Positions 22,830 to 33,088 of a DNA stretch of 42,514 bases are shown here, one piece after another. Position 1 is the first letter of the stretch, and every line of letters begins with the position of its first letter. The position numbers and the translations under genes were made by a program. This DNA is from Macrocybe gigantea (lineage: Eukaryota; Basidiomycota; Agaricomycetes; Agaricales; Callistosporiaceae). The stretch lies in assembly GCA_011319805.1 (NCBI GenBank), contig SJRY01000330.1, forward strand, positions 1 to 42,514, written 5' to 3'. The notes under the pieces are model-generated. The model searched no databases. It saw only the letters and a program-made list of their open reading frames with translations, and was not told the origin of the DNA.

Positions 22830-23230
22830 TCGATGGCGGTGCTCGAGGAGCCACATCAACACATCTCAAAGGCTCAAACTCTTTGTTTTCTCTTTTTTTT
22901 GGGCGCCTGTGCAAGTCCACTTGCTGATTAAGAATTTAGCGGACATGGCTGGGCAGTTTGCCTGAAATTTGTCGAATTTTTCAAAGCCTCGAAGCGTGCG
23001 TTCAGTCTTCATGCTGTGGATATTAGCACGCGTAGATTCAGCCGCTCTGCACGGCATGTTGAGCGTCGTCGAGGAAGTGAAAAAAATTATACCTCAAACT
23101 ATATCTTAAGCTAATCTACTCACGGACACGCGCTTTTGGCTTGTGACCTATGGTAGTGAGCTCTGTCCTGCTTATATTGCTTTGTCGACATCCGATCATC
23201 CATCATCAGGAGGACTTGAGTAACACGGGC
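22830..23230 (+). pseudogene. Decayed 5' remnant of a DUF6533 gene
   Basis: Patches resemble the upstream region of DUF6533 copies 2 and 3 further right. A CGAGGAGCCACATCAACA block followed by GGCTCAAACTCTTTG near 22840-22885 matches about 27920-27960. GTCGACATCCGATCATCCAT near 23183 matches the bases just before the ATG of copies 2 and 3 with about two changes. No exon beyond the start region is visible, so it is a truncated solo copy pointing right. Confidence 0.5.
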
Positions 23231-25159
23231 GAAGTCGAGCAAATAGTGATGTCGGCAGCACAGAACAAGAACGACCTAGTGATCGATAATAAGCTAATTA
23301 AGGTGATATGCGTAAGCTCCCCAAAGAATGGGAACGGTCCCTTCATCGTCTTCTCATCCCATTCTGCCCGGCATCGCTCCATGGCCCGCTTCGCCGCTTC
23401 AAATTCTTCAGGCTCGACCGTGCCATCCGTCGCACAGCCAATCTCATTGTAAAGCCACGCCACATTGCGGTCGTACTCTGCACGCCTCTGCACCTCTGCA
23501 GCGTGCGCGGCAAGCTCATCGTCAGAAAAGTCAAGCGGACAGGCACCGTCGGCGATCTCGCTCCAATGCGCTCGGAGTTCGACCATGAAGTCGCAAAGAT
23601 CCTGAGGCCCTTCGGCGACGCAGCGCGTCGTGAACGGCAGGATGTTCATCAGGGTCTAGCTGTGAGGCAGACTCCAGCTAGCGAGTCGTCTGACGTCGGC
23701 CCAGGTTTGATAAAAGTGGTGACGGCGGGCGAGAAGCAAGTGAATGCGCACGATACGCTGTTCCTCTGGGGACAAGGTATCAAAATTGTCGGGAAATTTA
23801 GGCTTGCTGCCATCCTTCGGGAAGGCGATAACGGATTGGTCGTCAAAGACGGCCTCAGGTATCCTGGCCTGGGTGCAGAACGGGAGACTGTGGCACCCTG
23901 CCAATCGATGACGTCCTTCGGACGCGCAGGGCCGTCTGGAGGAACGATGGTATTCCTGCGCGAAAAGTCTGGATGGCTCAAGACTGGAGTACTGAGGGCA
24001 GGATCTCTCGGGGCTATGAAGGATGCGACACGGATGCACATTTCGAGCAACCGACCGATGAGGGGAATATCGGCAGGCCTTGATCGGATATAGGGCGCTG
24101 AAAAGTCCACGACGCCGGAATTGATGGCGCGAAGCTGGAATTCAGCCGCGCTCTTGAGCATTATCGCCAGATCAGGCCCTAAAAATTGTCATATCAGACT
24201 CTAAAGGCAAATCTTCGAAAGCCGCATACTCACATGGTCCGCGGTCAGCCTCGACTCGCGCATAGTCGCCACGCCACCATTCGCGATTAGCGGTGGGCCC
24301 GATTCTGTATTTCATAGCGAACCTCTTGCCCACCTCATCATCGCAAGGTTCGCTGGGATAGAGGGCGGCTACGCAACTCTTCAGAGACGTCCGCAGCAAA
24401 ATAAAGCGACCCGTTCTGCGAAAACGGATGAAATAACATGGTGTAGTCGAGCATCCAAACACCAAAGACGGCTTGAACGGCGCTGTCGCCCTCGATTTCG
24501 GTCCAACGAGAACTGAGCGGAACTCCTGGAATGTATTCCATGAGTATGAAGGGCGTTCGTGCTAGGTTGTGATAAGACGCGTTCCAGGCGATGACTCGAG
24601 GCGGTTTTATGATATCGCTCCTTTCCGCCCATCGCTCGCGGATGTAGGACATGGTAGCCACTTCGCTTGCCGTTGACAGTTCAACATTGCCAGCAAGGTG
24701 ACAGGAAATTCGCAATACAGCCTCAGTCGCATTGTCGAATTCGAGTAGGAACACCTTGTTGAAGGCGCCTGGAGAAGGTATCAATCCATTCGAGGGTACA
24801 TTTACTCCTGCATAACAGCTTGACCTTCGCCAATTTTCTTCCATGAAACGCAGCGCTGGGCAGCGACGTTGCGACAGGCCATTTGTTCCAGAGCTTCTAC
24901 GTCAAAAGGCGTGTATCGCGCTCTTTGTTCTGGGAGGCCGTATGAACAGCAATGGAAGTGGAGACTGGAATGAACACGCACGCTGCTCTTCGTTGCAAAG
25001 CCAGCGCATCGTCGTGCAGGAAAATAGGGTCTGGAAGTCGGGCCGAGAAGACCTAGGCAGTGCGCTTGGGGTAGAACTGGGCGATGTAAACCGGCGGACT
25101 TGGGCACCCAATTGTAGTATCGGAACTCTGAGGCGACGGAGAACAGTGAACGACGACAT
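23206..25159 (-). pseudogene. Aminoglycoside-phosphotransferase-like (AIM9-like) pseudogene
   Basis: Rebuilt exons 25159..24982, 24929..24825, 24768..24234 and 24178..23206 use canonical introns of 52, 56 and 55 nt. The sequence follows fungal APH/choline-kinase-fold proteins of the AIM9 type: an N-terminal presequence rich in Arg and Ser, LFSCTTMRWLCNEEQ, RYTPFDVEAL, EGAFNKVFLLEF, FILMEYIPGVPLSSRW, GPTANREWW, then the catalytic loop HPDFSRRN and the metal-binding DVIDWQ. Three lesions: an extra base in the C run read from 24365-24363 (plus GGG), a missing base in the run at 23884-23882, and an in-frame TAG at 23658-23656, where CAG would continue the frame into the remaining C-terminal 147 codons. 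The two indels compensate and may be assembly errors; the stop is a substitution. I call it a pseudogene with that caution. Confidence 0.7.
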
Positions 25160-25785
25160 GAATAGTCGTGACGCCAAAGTCACGTTTACATCACCTGCCA
25201 AGTTGAGGACCGGACCATCTATCCTGGTTAACACCAGTAAGACTGCCACGGGCGATGTTGATGAAGGAAACACACGAAGATAGGTCCCAGCCAATACATT
25301 TGATCGGAATCGAGGTTGCACACTGACAAACCCATGGTAAGGACATGTTCTTCAGGTGAAGAATCACAGCGTTTTCATTAGCAGATCATGGGTATCACCG
25401 CAGCCTGCGACCTTCGACAGATGGATAGATTCGCATGTCGAAAGACAAATGTTTGACAAACCAAATTCCGAACTCGTCGGTGACTTTGCTCTGGTCGATG
25501 ATAAAGTGAAAAGATCATGTGCATGGACTTGGAATGGACATAGCATCAAACTTTCGACATAACTGGCTGAGTCGATGCCGAGACTGCTGTGGTCTTCGGT
25601 CTCGTGATGCTTTCTATCTGGCATTCTATAATGAATCAACATCATTCCGCTCCCAGATAAGACCTATGATGGATAGGTGACAGAGACCAGATCCTCGACA
25701 CAAAATACAAAGCTTCTCACTCTGCAGGTCGAGGGACGCGCCCTCTCCCCTTGTGTCATCAGAGTCTCCCAACTCCACCGCCAAT
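25160..25785. other. Divergent promoter region
   Basis: Gap between the 5' ends of the AIM9-like pseudogene (-) and DUF6533 copy 1 (+). The last 60 bases before 25786 are C/T-rich, like a fungal leader. Nothing coding is supported. Confidence 0.4.
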
Positions 25786-27525
25786 ATGAACGTTTCAGAA
25801 GTATCGAACCTTGTCGCGTTTCGGCTGGCTGAGAAGGTGATTATGATGCCCTATCATCAAGAAATTCCGACAAACTAAACACGCAATTGGGTGCCTGCGA
25901 AGTTTGTCGAAGGTGGGAATGATGCTTTGCTGACTTTCCATGGCCAAATTTTCAAAGATACTGACTGGATGATTTTGATAAAACTGAAGTGTCGGCTCTG
26001 ACGGCATTGGTAGACCCGCAGTTCGAACGTCCTCGGATATATCATGACTAACACAGAATGAAGACTTACGATTACTTGTTGACGTTTCACCTCGAGGGAT
26101 GTTGCGATCTTTCCTATCGGTTGTTCTTGTAGCACGCTGACCGTTTGGGCAAAACAGGTTGAATTTGTATGGAAATCAAACTGGAACATTGTCAAGATTC
26201 TCTTTCTCCTCGCTCGTTACATCGCCTTCATCGATGTACCGTTAAGAATTGTCGGTGTGTAACATCGTGCATTTGAAGGACATGAACGAGAAAATCGAGT
26301 GTCGATTAATTCAGTTGAGCTGGCACCCAGCTTTACCCACCGCGTACGTGATTATTGCAAGTTCTATGCAGATACACTGATCTCCCATCACCCGCACCAT
26401 TAGACAGGGTTCTGCTCTGTATTCTCCCGTGTTCCAGACAGTATGATATTCTTTGTCGTCTCCAAATGTGCTTCTTGACTACCCGTTGCTTGCAGTATTG
26501 ACAGCAATTGGTATCGGATCAGCTGGATGTCAGTAAACATTTCATACCTAACTTGTCTGTTCACACTAAGTAGCATGTTTTTTTCTGGGTTCATATAGCT
26601 ATCCTGATTATAAGAACACTGGCACTGTGGGGAAATGGACGAAAAATGATGATAGCGCTTATTATGATTTTCAGCGTGAGTTTCTTTGACTTCTTCCCAT
26701 CCATCTGACTTGCGCAACATTGGTAGCCAATTTACACTGCCGCATTTATATGCTTCACGATGTTCTCGCTGTCTCTCCAGTGTAAGTACTGATGGTAAAT
26801 CTGCACAGAGCTCATGGACTTTCTCCCTGATCTAGTCTCTGAGCCACCTGTGGAAATCATTCCTGGATGTTGGCTTTCCAATGTCAGCGCCATCGTTTTC
26901 ATAATTTGGCTCATACTACTCGCCGCCGAAACAAGTTAGATTCTTTGACCTGTACCCCCACGATGCATCTTACCGACTTACTCCCGTTAACAGTAATCAT
27001 GATTTTGACGCTTTTGGCTTGGGGGAGGCAGCACAGCCGCATGCAATTGGGTGACGGTTTAATCTGGACGCTTTATAGGGATGGTATGTTATACTATATC
27101 TATATATTCTGTAAGTCCTGATGCAATTATTCTGAAATATACTTATCTTAATGCTCAATAACTAGTCTTTTCGGTGGCAAATCTGATTATGATGAACACG
27201 AAGCCCAGGGTAAGCTGTTGTTCATCCATCGGTGCTGTATATTGGAATTCAAGTAGTCTTGCTCCTTGCCGCATCAGCTTGGGACGTTCGGGATGCTTGC
27301 CTAGTTCGTTTTTTTTTCAACGATTCTAGCCAAAGTAACACCCAAGCTCATGGCTCACCTCCCAGCCTTCAGCGTGCCATGCACAGCATCTTCTCATCCC
27401 GGATTGTCTTACAGATGCGTGAGGCGAATGTCAAAGCCGAACCGACATTCGAAAGGAGCATCTCAGAGCTGCGTTTCCGGGGTGCTGCCCACAACACGAC
27501 TGACAGATCTCGGTCGCAAGTTTGA
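25786..27525 (+). CDS. DUF6533 membrane protein, copy 1
   Basis: Fifteen exons: 25786..25836, 25903..25912, 25990..26009, 26064..26096, 26158..26254, 26315..26343, 26404..26440, 26496..26528, 26599..26675, 26727..26781, 26836..26934, 26994..27110, 27166..27209, 27278..27303, 27366..27525; 295 aa. TYDYLLTFHLEVEFVW with LFLLARYIAFIDVPLRI is the DUF6533 signature. AILIIRTLALWGN, a hydrophobic helix around VIMILTLLAWGR and TLYRDGMLYYIYIF give a multi-pass membrane protein; the C-terminal HSIFSSRIVLQMREAN is typical. Exons 2 and 3 are micro-exons of 10 and 20 nt. Function is unknown for this basidiomycete-expanded family. One flaw: exon 4 is followed by GGATGT where a GT donor is expected, so expression of a full protein is uncertain. 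Confidence 0.75.
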
Positions 27526-27750
27526 TGAGCTTAACAATTTCTACGGTCACTTGATTCTTGTCAACGAGAGAAGAGTTGCATTGTTTCTGATGTGACGTTG
27601 CTCGAAAACAAGCTTATCATGTACTTTTTATAGAATGCATCCGACCTTGGGCGAAATGAAGGCGACCACCCGGGTAAGGATATGCATCCGGAGTCAACAG
27701 CCAAGTATGACCAGCCTGTTGCATTCGACAGCCCTTTAACGTTGCTCTGA
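27514..27750. repeat. Downstream repeat of the DUF6533 array, unit 1
   Basis: The region holding the end of copy 1 and its 3' flank (CACTTGATTCTTGTCAACGA, GCTCGAAAACAAGCTT, AAGGATATGCATC) recurs at about 29957-30215 after copy 2, an offset of about 2.44 kb. This marks the duplication unit. Confidence 0.7.
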
Positions 27751-27849
27751 GCCCTAATTTATCCTGCTAGTATAAGTGGATGCCACCACAGTGAGTAAAC
27801 TACGTATGCAGTTGTCAATCTTGACCATTTTCTAGGCTCGTTGGAATTG

Positions 27850-28499
27850 AGGAGACTCGCTCGCAATTGTCGTCGTTCAGTTCTTATTTCGCCCTGCATC
27901 ATACACTGGAGGTAGTCCTCGAGGGGCTGCATCAACAGCCTAGGCGCTCAAACTCTTTGCTCTCTCGCTTGCTTCTGTCTTTCGCCTCTGAGCGAGTCAT
28001 TTGCATCTTAAGAAGCTGTTCGGGAACCGAGCGGACATGTCCGAGCGATGGCATAACATTTATGGAAATTTTCTCCAGGATTCGACTTGTGCGATCAGCT
28101 GTCATGCTGCGGAGATTGACAAGCATAGGACGTGGCCGCTCTTACACAGCATAACACGCGTCCTTGGTAGTTTAACTATGCGCCAATTCATCAAAGGCAC
28201 TGTATTTGAAGACAATCCTTGTGGAAACGCGCTTTTAGCTTGCGAAGGCGCAGTGCAAATACCCTTTGCATATCCTGACCATCTAGTTATGTTGCGCGTC
28301 TCGTCTATGCACAGCGTGAGCTATTTTCAGCTTCTGTTCTATAATAAACCTGACACCGTCACACATTCATGCCGGACAGATGACAAGTAAAAGCAGTCTC
28401 TGGGAGGAACTACAAAGCTTCACATCCCAGGGATAGTTGAAGTAGCTTCTTTCCCCACACATCTCGCATCTTCTCTCGTTCGTCGACATCCAATCATCT
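27850..28499. repeat. Upstream repeat of DUF6533 copy 2
   Basis: The 5' flank of copy 2 shares diverged blocks with the 5' flank of copy 3 at about 30360-30881, for example TGTCATGCT followed by GACA, and GTCGACATCCAATCATCTATGG just around the start codon. No separate gene is visible in this stretch of 650 bases. Confidence 0.55.
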
Positions 28500-29956
28500 A
28501 TGGATGACTTGACAGATCTAATCGCTTTCAGGCTAGCAGAAAAGGTAAGATGGCAGCGGATGTTTCGCGAAGTATGATGCATGTGCTAGTGTAATCCATA
28601 GTTCAGTGAAGGTGAATGATTGTCAAGATTGCTCTTGAACCAGCCTACATACTTATGCTTTGCCGCCTTGCAATACTTCCAAGTCGCAGGTTTGGCCATC
28701 TTGGTGAGGTTGGATTATTGGTGTTCCTAATTCGCCACTAACAGAATCTTCAAGACCTATGATTATTTGTTGACACTTTCCCTCGAAATATTTTCTCTTT
28801 CATTCATTCCTTCCACTTCTTTGCGAGATATCTCGAAACAGATTGAATTTATATGAGCGCCAAAATGGAGCATCGTCAAAATCCTCTTTCTGCTCTCTCG
28901 TTACGGTGCATTCGTTGATATACCGCTCGGGATTGTTGATGTGTATGATATACTGCAAATCGTCATAGTAGACGTTCTTATATTCCCTTCTCCAGTCGAG
29001 CTAGCTCCTGGGCTTGCTAATCGGGTGCGTAGTAAGCTGCACTTACACACAGTGCAACGTTGACCTTGCTTTTCTTTGTTAGGCCGGATTCTGCTGTCTT
29101 TTCACGGCTGACGGATGGTAAGAGAAGAACCCGCTGAACACCTCCGGCCGTTTACCTCATACTGCACTCAGTGTTAGTAGCAATGGGTTTAGGGGTAGCT
29201 GGAAGTGAGTTGCCCTTCCAAAACTGTCCAGCATCGAATGTTAACTTGTCCGTTGCATGCAGCTATCCTAATTATATGAACCCTCGCGCTATGGGGAAAT
29301 GGACACAAAATGATGATCATACTAACGGCGCTGTTTTCTGTCCGTTCCGTTTGACCCGTTTGCTTCTTTGCTGAAAGTGCTTGTCGTTATATTCTAGCCA
29401 ATTTACACGGCTGCATTGATATGCTTTTCTGTGCTCTCACACTCCCTCGAATGTGTGTCCTGAACCTTGCCATTCGCACCTATTTTTGATCGGTTTCCTA
29501 CGACGACACCTTTAAGTCACCAACACACCTGTAAGCACTATCCCTGGATGCTGGCTCTCGCACTCCGGCTCCCTCGCCACAATAGTATGGGCCCTGCTTC
29601 TAGCAGCCGAGACAAGTCCTCTTCCCGCAACCTCTCCTCCTAAACCAGCATGCTAACCAGATTTATCGCATTTTGAAATGACAGTCATCATGCTGTTCAC
29701 GCTGTGGGCCTGGGCGAAAAGGCACCGACATGCACGACAGGGACTCGCATGGACGATCTATAGAGATGGCGTACAGTACTATATCTACATCTTTCGTGAG
29801 TCTTGGTGTAAATTCAACTATTCGGAGATGCGGCTACTGACTTGACATTCGCAAATGTTGTCTATCTTTTTTACTAGCCACTCCGAGGCAGTATTCAGAT
29901 TTGGGCGATAGAACCTGTTTAGAGACTGAGATTCCGTTGTACACCTCCTTACAGTC
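28500..29956 (+). pseudogene. DUF6533 copy 2, pseudogene
   Basis: The start exon 28500..28544 (MDDLTDLIAFRLAEK), micro-exons 28602..28611 and 28684..28703, and most later exons can be aligned to copy 3, but the gene is dead. The donor after CTCGAA reads AT instead of GT, and the donor after the RYGAFVDIPL exon reads AT as well. The WAPKW position holds TGA (Trp to stop), and the LIIRTLALWGN exon has TGA where the other copies have Arg. After the exon ending DGVQYYIYIF the next acceptor leads directly into sequence that in copy 3 lies downstream of the stop codon, so the last three exons are deleted. Confidence 0.85.
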
Positions 29957-30881
29957 ACAAGTTTGACAAGCTCAACATTCTCTATGGTCACTTGATTCTT
30001 GTCAACAAGAGAAGAGTTGCATCGTTTCTGACGTGGCGTTGCTCGAAAACAAGCTTTTGATGTATTGTTCTATAGGATGTGTCCAACCTGGGGTGAAACG
30101 AAGGAGCGATCACCTAGATAAGGATATGCATCTGGATTCAAGCAGCCAAGCATGACCAGCCTGTCGCATTCGACAGTTGTTCCGTGCCCTAGTGCGTTCT
30201 ATGAGTGGGAAATCACCGAAGTGCGAGAACCACGTAAGCAGTTCATCCCAGTCATGCCTCTCTCCTGAGTTCAAACCTTTTGGTTGCACAGGAGATTAAT
30301 CGATTAAGTTCAATTCTTGGTTCATTTCACCTCACATACCAGAGACGACATTGGAGCCATGCCAACAGCTTGGGCCCTCAGGCCCCAGACCTCGGACTGT
30401 CCATTCTTTTGGCCTCTGAGCAAGCCCGTCTTGCACGACGCTAGTTATTTGGCGCATCAGGATGTTCTTGTGCAATCAACTGTCATGCTACAGGGACTGA
30501 CAGTTGTCGGACCCGTTCGCTCTATAACAGCATCATGATGTTGAGCATCTTTGCGGTTTGTGAATAATAATCGTCGGATCATAATTGTGCGCTAATGCGT
30601 TCCAGATACGCATCGGTCCGCAGTGTTTGTGGTATCACATCTCCGTGGTTTGTGAAAACGCAGCACATCCACTCTTCACCTAGTCATGTCGGGCATCTAG
30701 TCTGTGGCGGTGTGGGCTATTTCCGCTTCTGTTCTTTAATAAGTCTGAGATCATCGTTTCAGATGACAAGTGAAAGCAATCTCTGGGACGAAGTACAAAA
30801 CTTCGCATACCATGGATGGTCGAGGTAGCTTCTTTTTTCCACACTTTCTGCATTTTCTCTCGTGTCGACATCCAATCATCT
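29957..30881. other. Spacer between DUF6533 copies 2 and 3
   Basis: The first part repeats the 3' flank of copy 1 and the second part the 5' flank of copy 2, as expected between tandem units. No additional gene is visible. Confidence 0.55.
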
Positions 30882-32708
30882 ATGGACGACTTGATAGGTC
30901 TAGTTGCTTTCAGGCTAGCAAACAAGGTAAGATTGGCGAATTTGGACAAAGTGTGATGAGCGCGTGTAAAAGTTGTGATCTACAGTTCAGCGAAGGTGAA
31001 TTACCGTCAGGTTTACTTCTGAAAGGGGCAAAGCTTACACTTCGCAACTCTTGCACTAATACATACAGTTTCGGGTCTAACCGTCTTGGTGAGGCTGAAT
31101 TATTTGTATTCCTCGTCTGACACTGACTGTTTCTTCAACGTCTGGATGAAGACCTATGATTATCTGTTGACATCTTCTCTCGAAGTATTTTCTCTGCCAT
31201 TCATTCATCCCATTTCCTTGCAACATGTCTCAATGCAGGTTGAATTCATATGGGCGCCGAAATGGAGCATCATCAAAATCTTCTTTCTGCTTTCCCGTTA
31301 CGGCGCATTCGTTGATATGCCACTCAGGATCGTTGGTGTGTTATAAGATATTGCAAATCGTTATAGGACACACTCATATAACTTTTTTCTCAGCCGAGCT
31401 TGCGCCTGCACTTGCTCATCGGGTGCGTAGTCAACTACGCCTGCACTAATTCCAATAGTCATCTTTGCTTTTACTCGTTAGCCCGCGTTCTGCTCCGCCT
31501 TCTCGCGCCTGACCGATGGTAAGAGAAGCATCCGCTGGTACCTCTAGTGTACAACCGTCTTACCTCGTATCATACGCAGTATTGGTGGCGATGGGTTTAA
31601 TGATAGCTCAGAGTGAGTTGCTTTTCCAGAACTGTCCAGCGTCGTTTGCGTTGAGTAATAATTGTTCTCCGTTGCATGCAGCTATCTTAGTTATACGGAC
31701 CCTCGCGCTGTGGGGAAATGGGCGCAAAATGATGATCATCCTGGCCGTGGTGCTTTCTGTATGTTTCGTTGATCCTATCGCTTTTTCCATCTGGAGTGCT
31801 TGTTTTGTCTCCTCAGCCAATTTACACGGCTGCGCTCGTATGCTTTGCCGTATTCTCCCATTCCCTTGAATGTGGGTCCTGAACCTTGCCACTCGTACCC
31901 ATTTTTGATCGGATCTCTAACGACCACCCATTCCAGTCACCAACTCACCCATAATAACCATACCTGGATGCTGGCTCTCGCGCTCCGTTTCCCTCACAAT
32001 CGTAATTTGGGCCCTGCTTCTAGCAGCCGAGACAAGTCCTCTCTCTGCATGCCTCTCCTCCTAAAACAACATGCTAACCAAATCTCTCGCATCCCAAAAT
32101 TCCAGTCATCATGCTCCTCACGCTGTGGGCCTGGGCGAAAATGCACCAACATGCTCACCAGGGACTCGCGTGGACGATCTATAGAGACGGCGTACAGTAC
32201 TATATCTACATATTTCGTGAGTCGATTTTGACGATTCGAAGATGCCGCGACTGACTTGACATTCGCAAATGTTGTCCATCTTTTTTTCCCTTCGCCGGCT
32301 GGTTGCTTGCGACTCTTCTAGTCCTTTCGATTGTGAATCTAATCGTCATAAACATGAACCCCAGCGTAAGGACAAAATATCCCCGTCCTTCAGCTCGGCT
32401 AAGAAACTTTTTCTTGCCTCTCATGCAGCTCGGGACCTTTGGCGGACTGGTCTAGTCAGTCCTTCTCCTTTCTCCGATTCACCCCCGATGCAATGCTGGC
32501 TGACTGATTCGATGATGCATCGTATTCGACGCTCAGCCTGCAACGAGTCATGCATAGCGTGTTCTCGACCCGGATCATCCTGCACATGCGCGAGGCGAAC
32601 CACAAGTTTGAGCAGACGCTCGAAATGAGCTTCTCAGAGATGCGTTTTCGAAGACATGCCGCCATCAACGCGCCGCAACGAATGCACTTAGAGGATGTTA
32701 CGGTTTAG
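30882..32708 (+). CDS. DUF6533 membrane protein, copy 3 (intact)
   Basis: Fifteen exons: 30882..30926, 30986..30995, 31069..31088, 31152..31184, 31239..31335, 31394..31422, 31482..31518, 31580..31612, 31682..31758, 31817..31871, 31937..32035, 32106..32216, 32322..32365, 32429..32454, 32537..32708; all introns GT-AG, 295 aa. The start MDDLIGLVAFRLANK is followed by micro-exon-encoded FSEVSGLTVL, TYDYLLTSSLEVEFIW and KIFFLLSRYGAFVDMPLRI (the DUF6533 core), then TILVIRTLALWGNGRKMM, PIYTAALVCFAVFSHSL, GCWLSRSVSLTIVIWALLLA, TIYRDGVQYYIYIF and HSVFSTRIILHMREAN. About seven membrane segments are likely. Role unknown. It has the same length and exon phases as copy 1, so the frame structure is under constraint or was recently copied. 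Confidence 0.85.
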
Positions 32709-33088
32709 ATGTCGAACACTCCTTGAACATACTTGACAGCCAATCCGAGGCGATATTCGGATTTGAGCGATAGAACCTATTTAGAGAATGAGATTCCATT
32801 GTACACTTTCCTTGGAACGTATCTAATAAGATAGCACGCGAGAGCTGCGATCGCGACACAGAAAGCAGTTGAGTTGATCGTAATGAGAGGGAATAGAAGA
32901 ACACACGAGGCAGCCGAAGAAAAAAAGAGACCTAGTGTGACGAATAAATAGATGCACGAGCAGAAGTAATCGATATCTATTCCACCATGAAGAGACGGGG
33001 GATGAAACGAGACGGCAAGGCTCAAACGGGAAGGGCCAGAGGAACTCGAACGCGCGGAAACTGGGGAGATAACAAATGTACAACCAGT
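32709..33088. other. Convergent 3' region
   Basis: The 3' flank of DUF6533 copy 3 (the block around 32740-32810 recurs after 29880 in copy 2) followed by the 3' end of the EAF-like gene. No gene is seen. Confidence 0.45.

Noticed and set aside
23308..24093. 261-codon + strand open frame
   Set aside because: Antisense to the AIM9-like pseudogene, whose family motifs are clear on the - strand.
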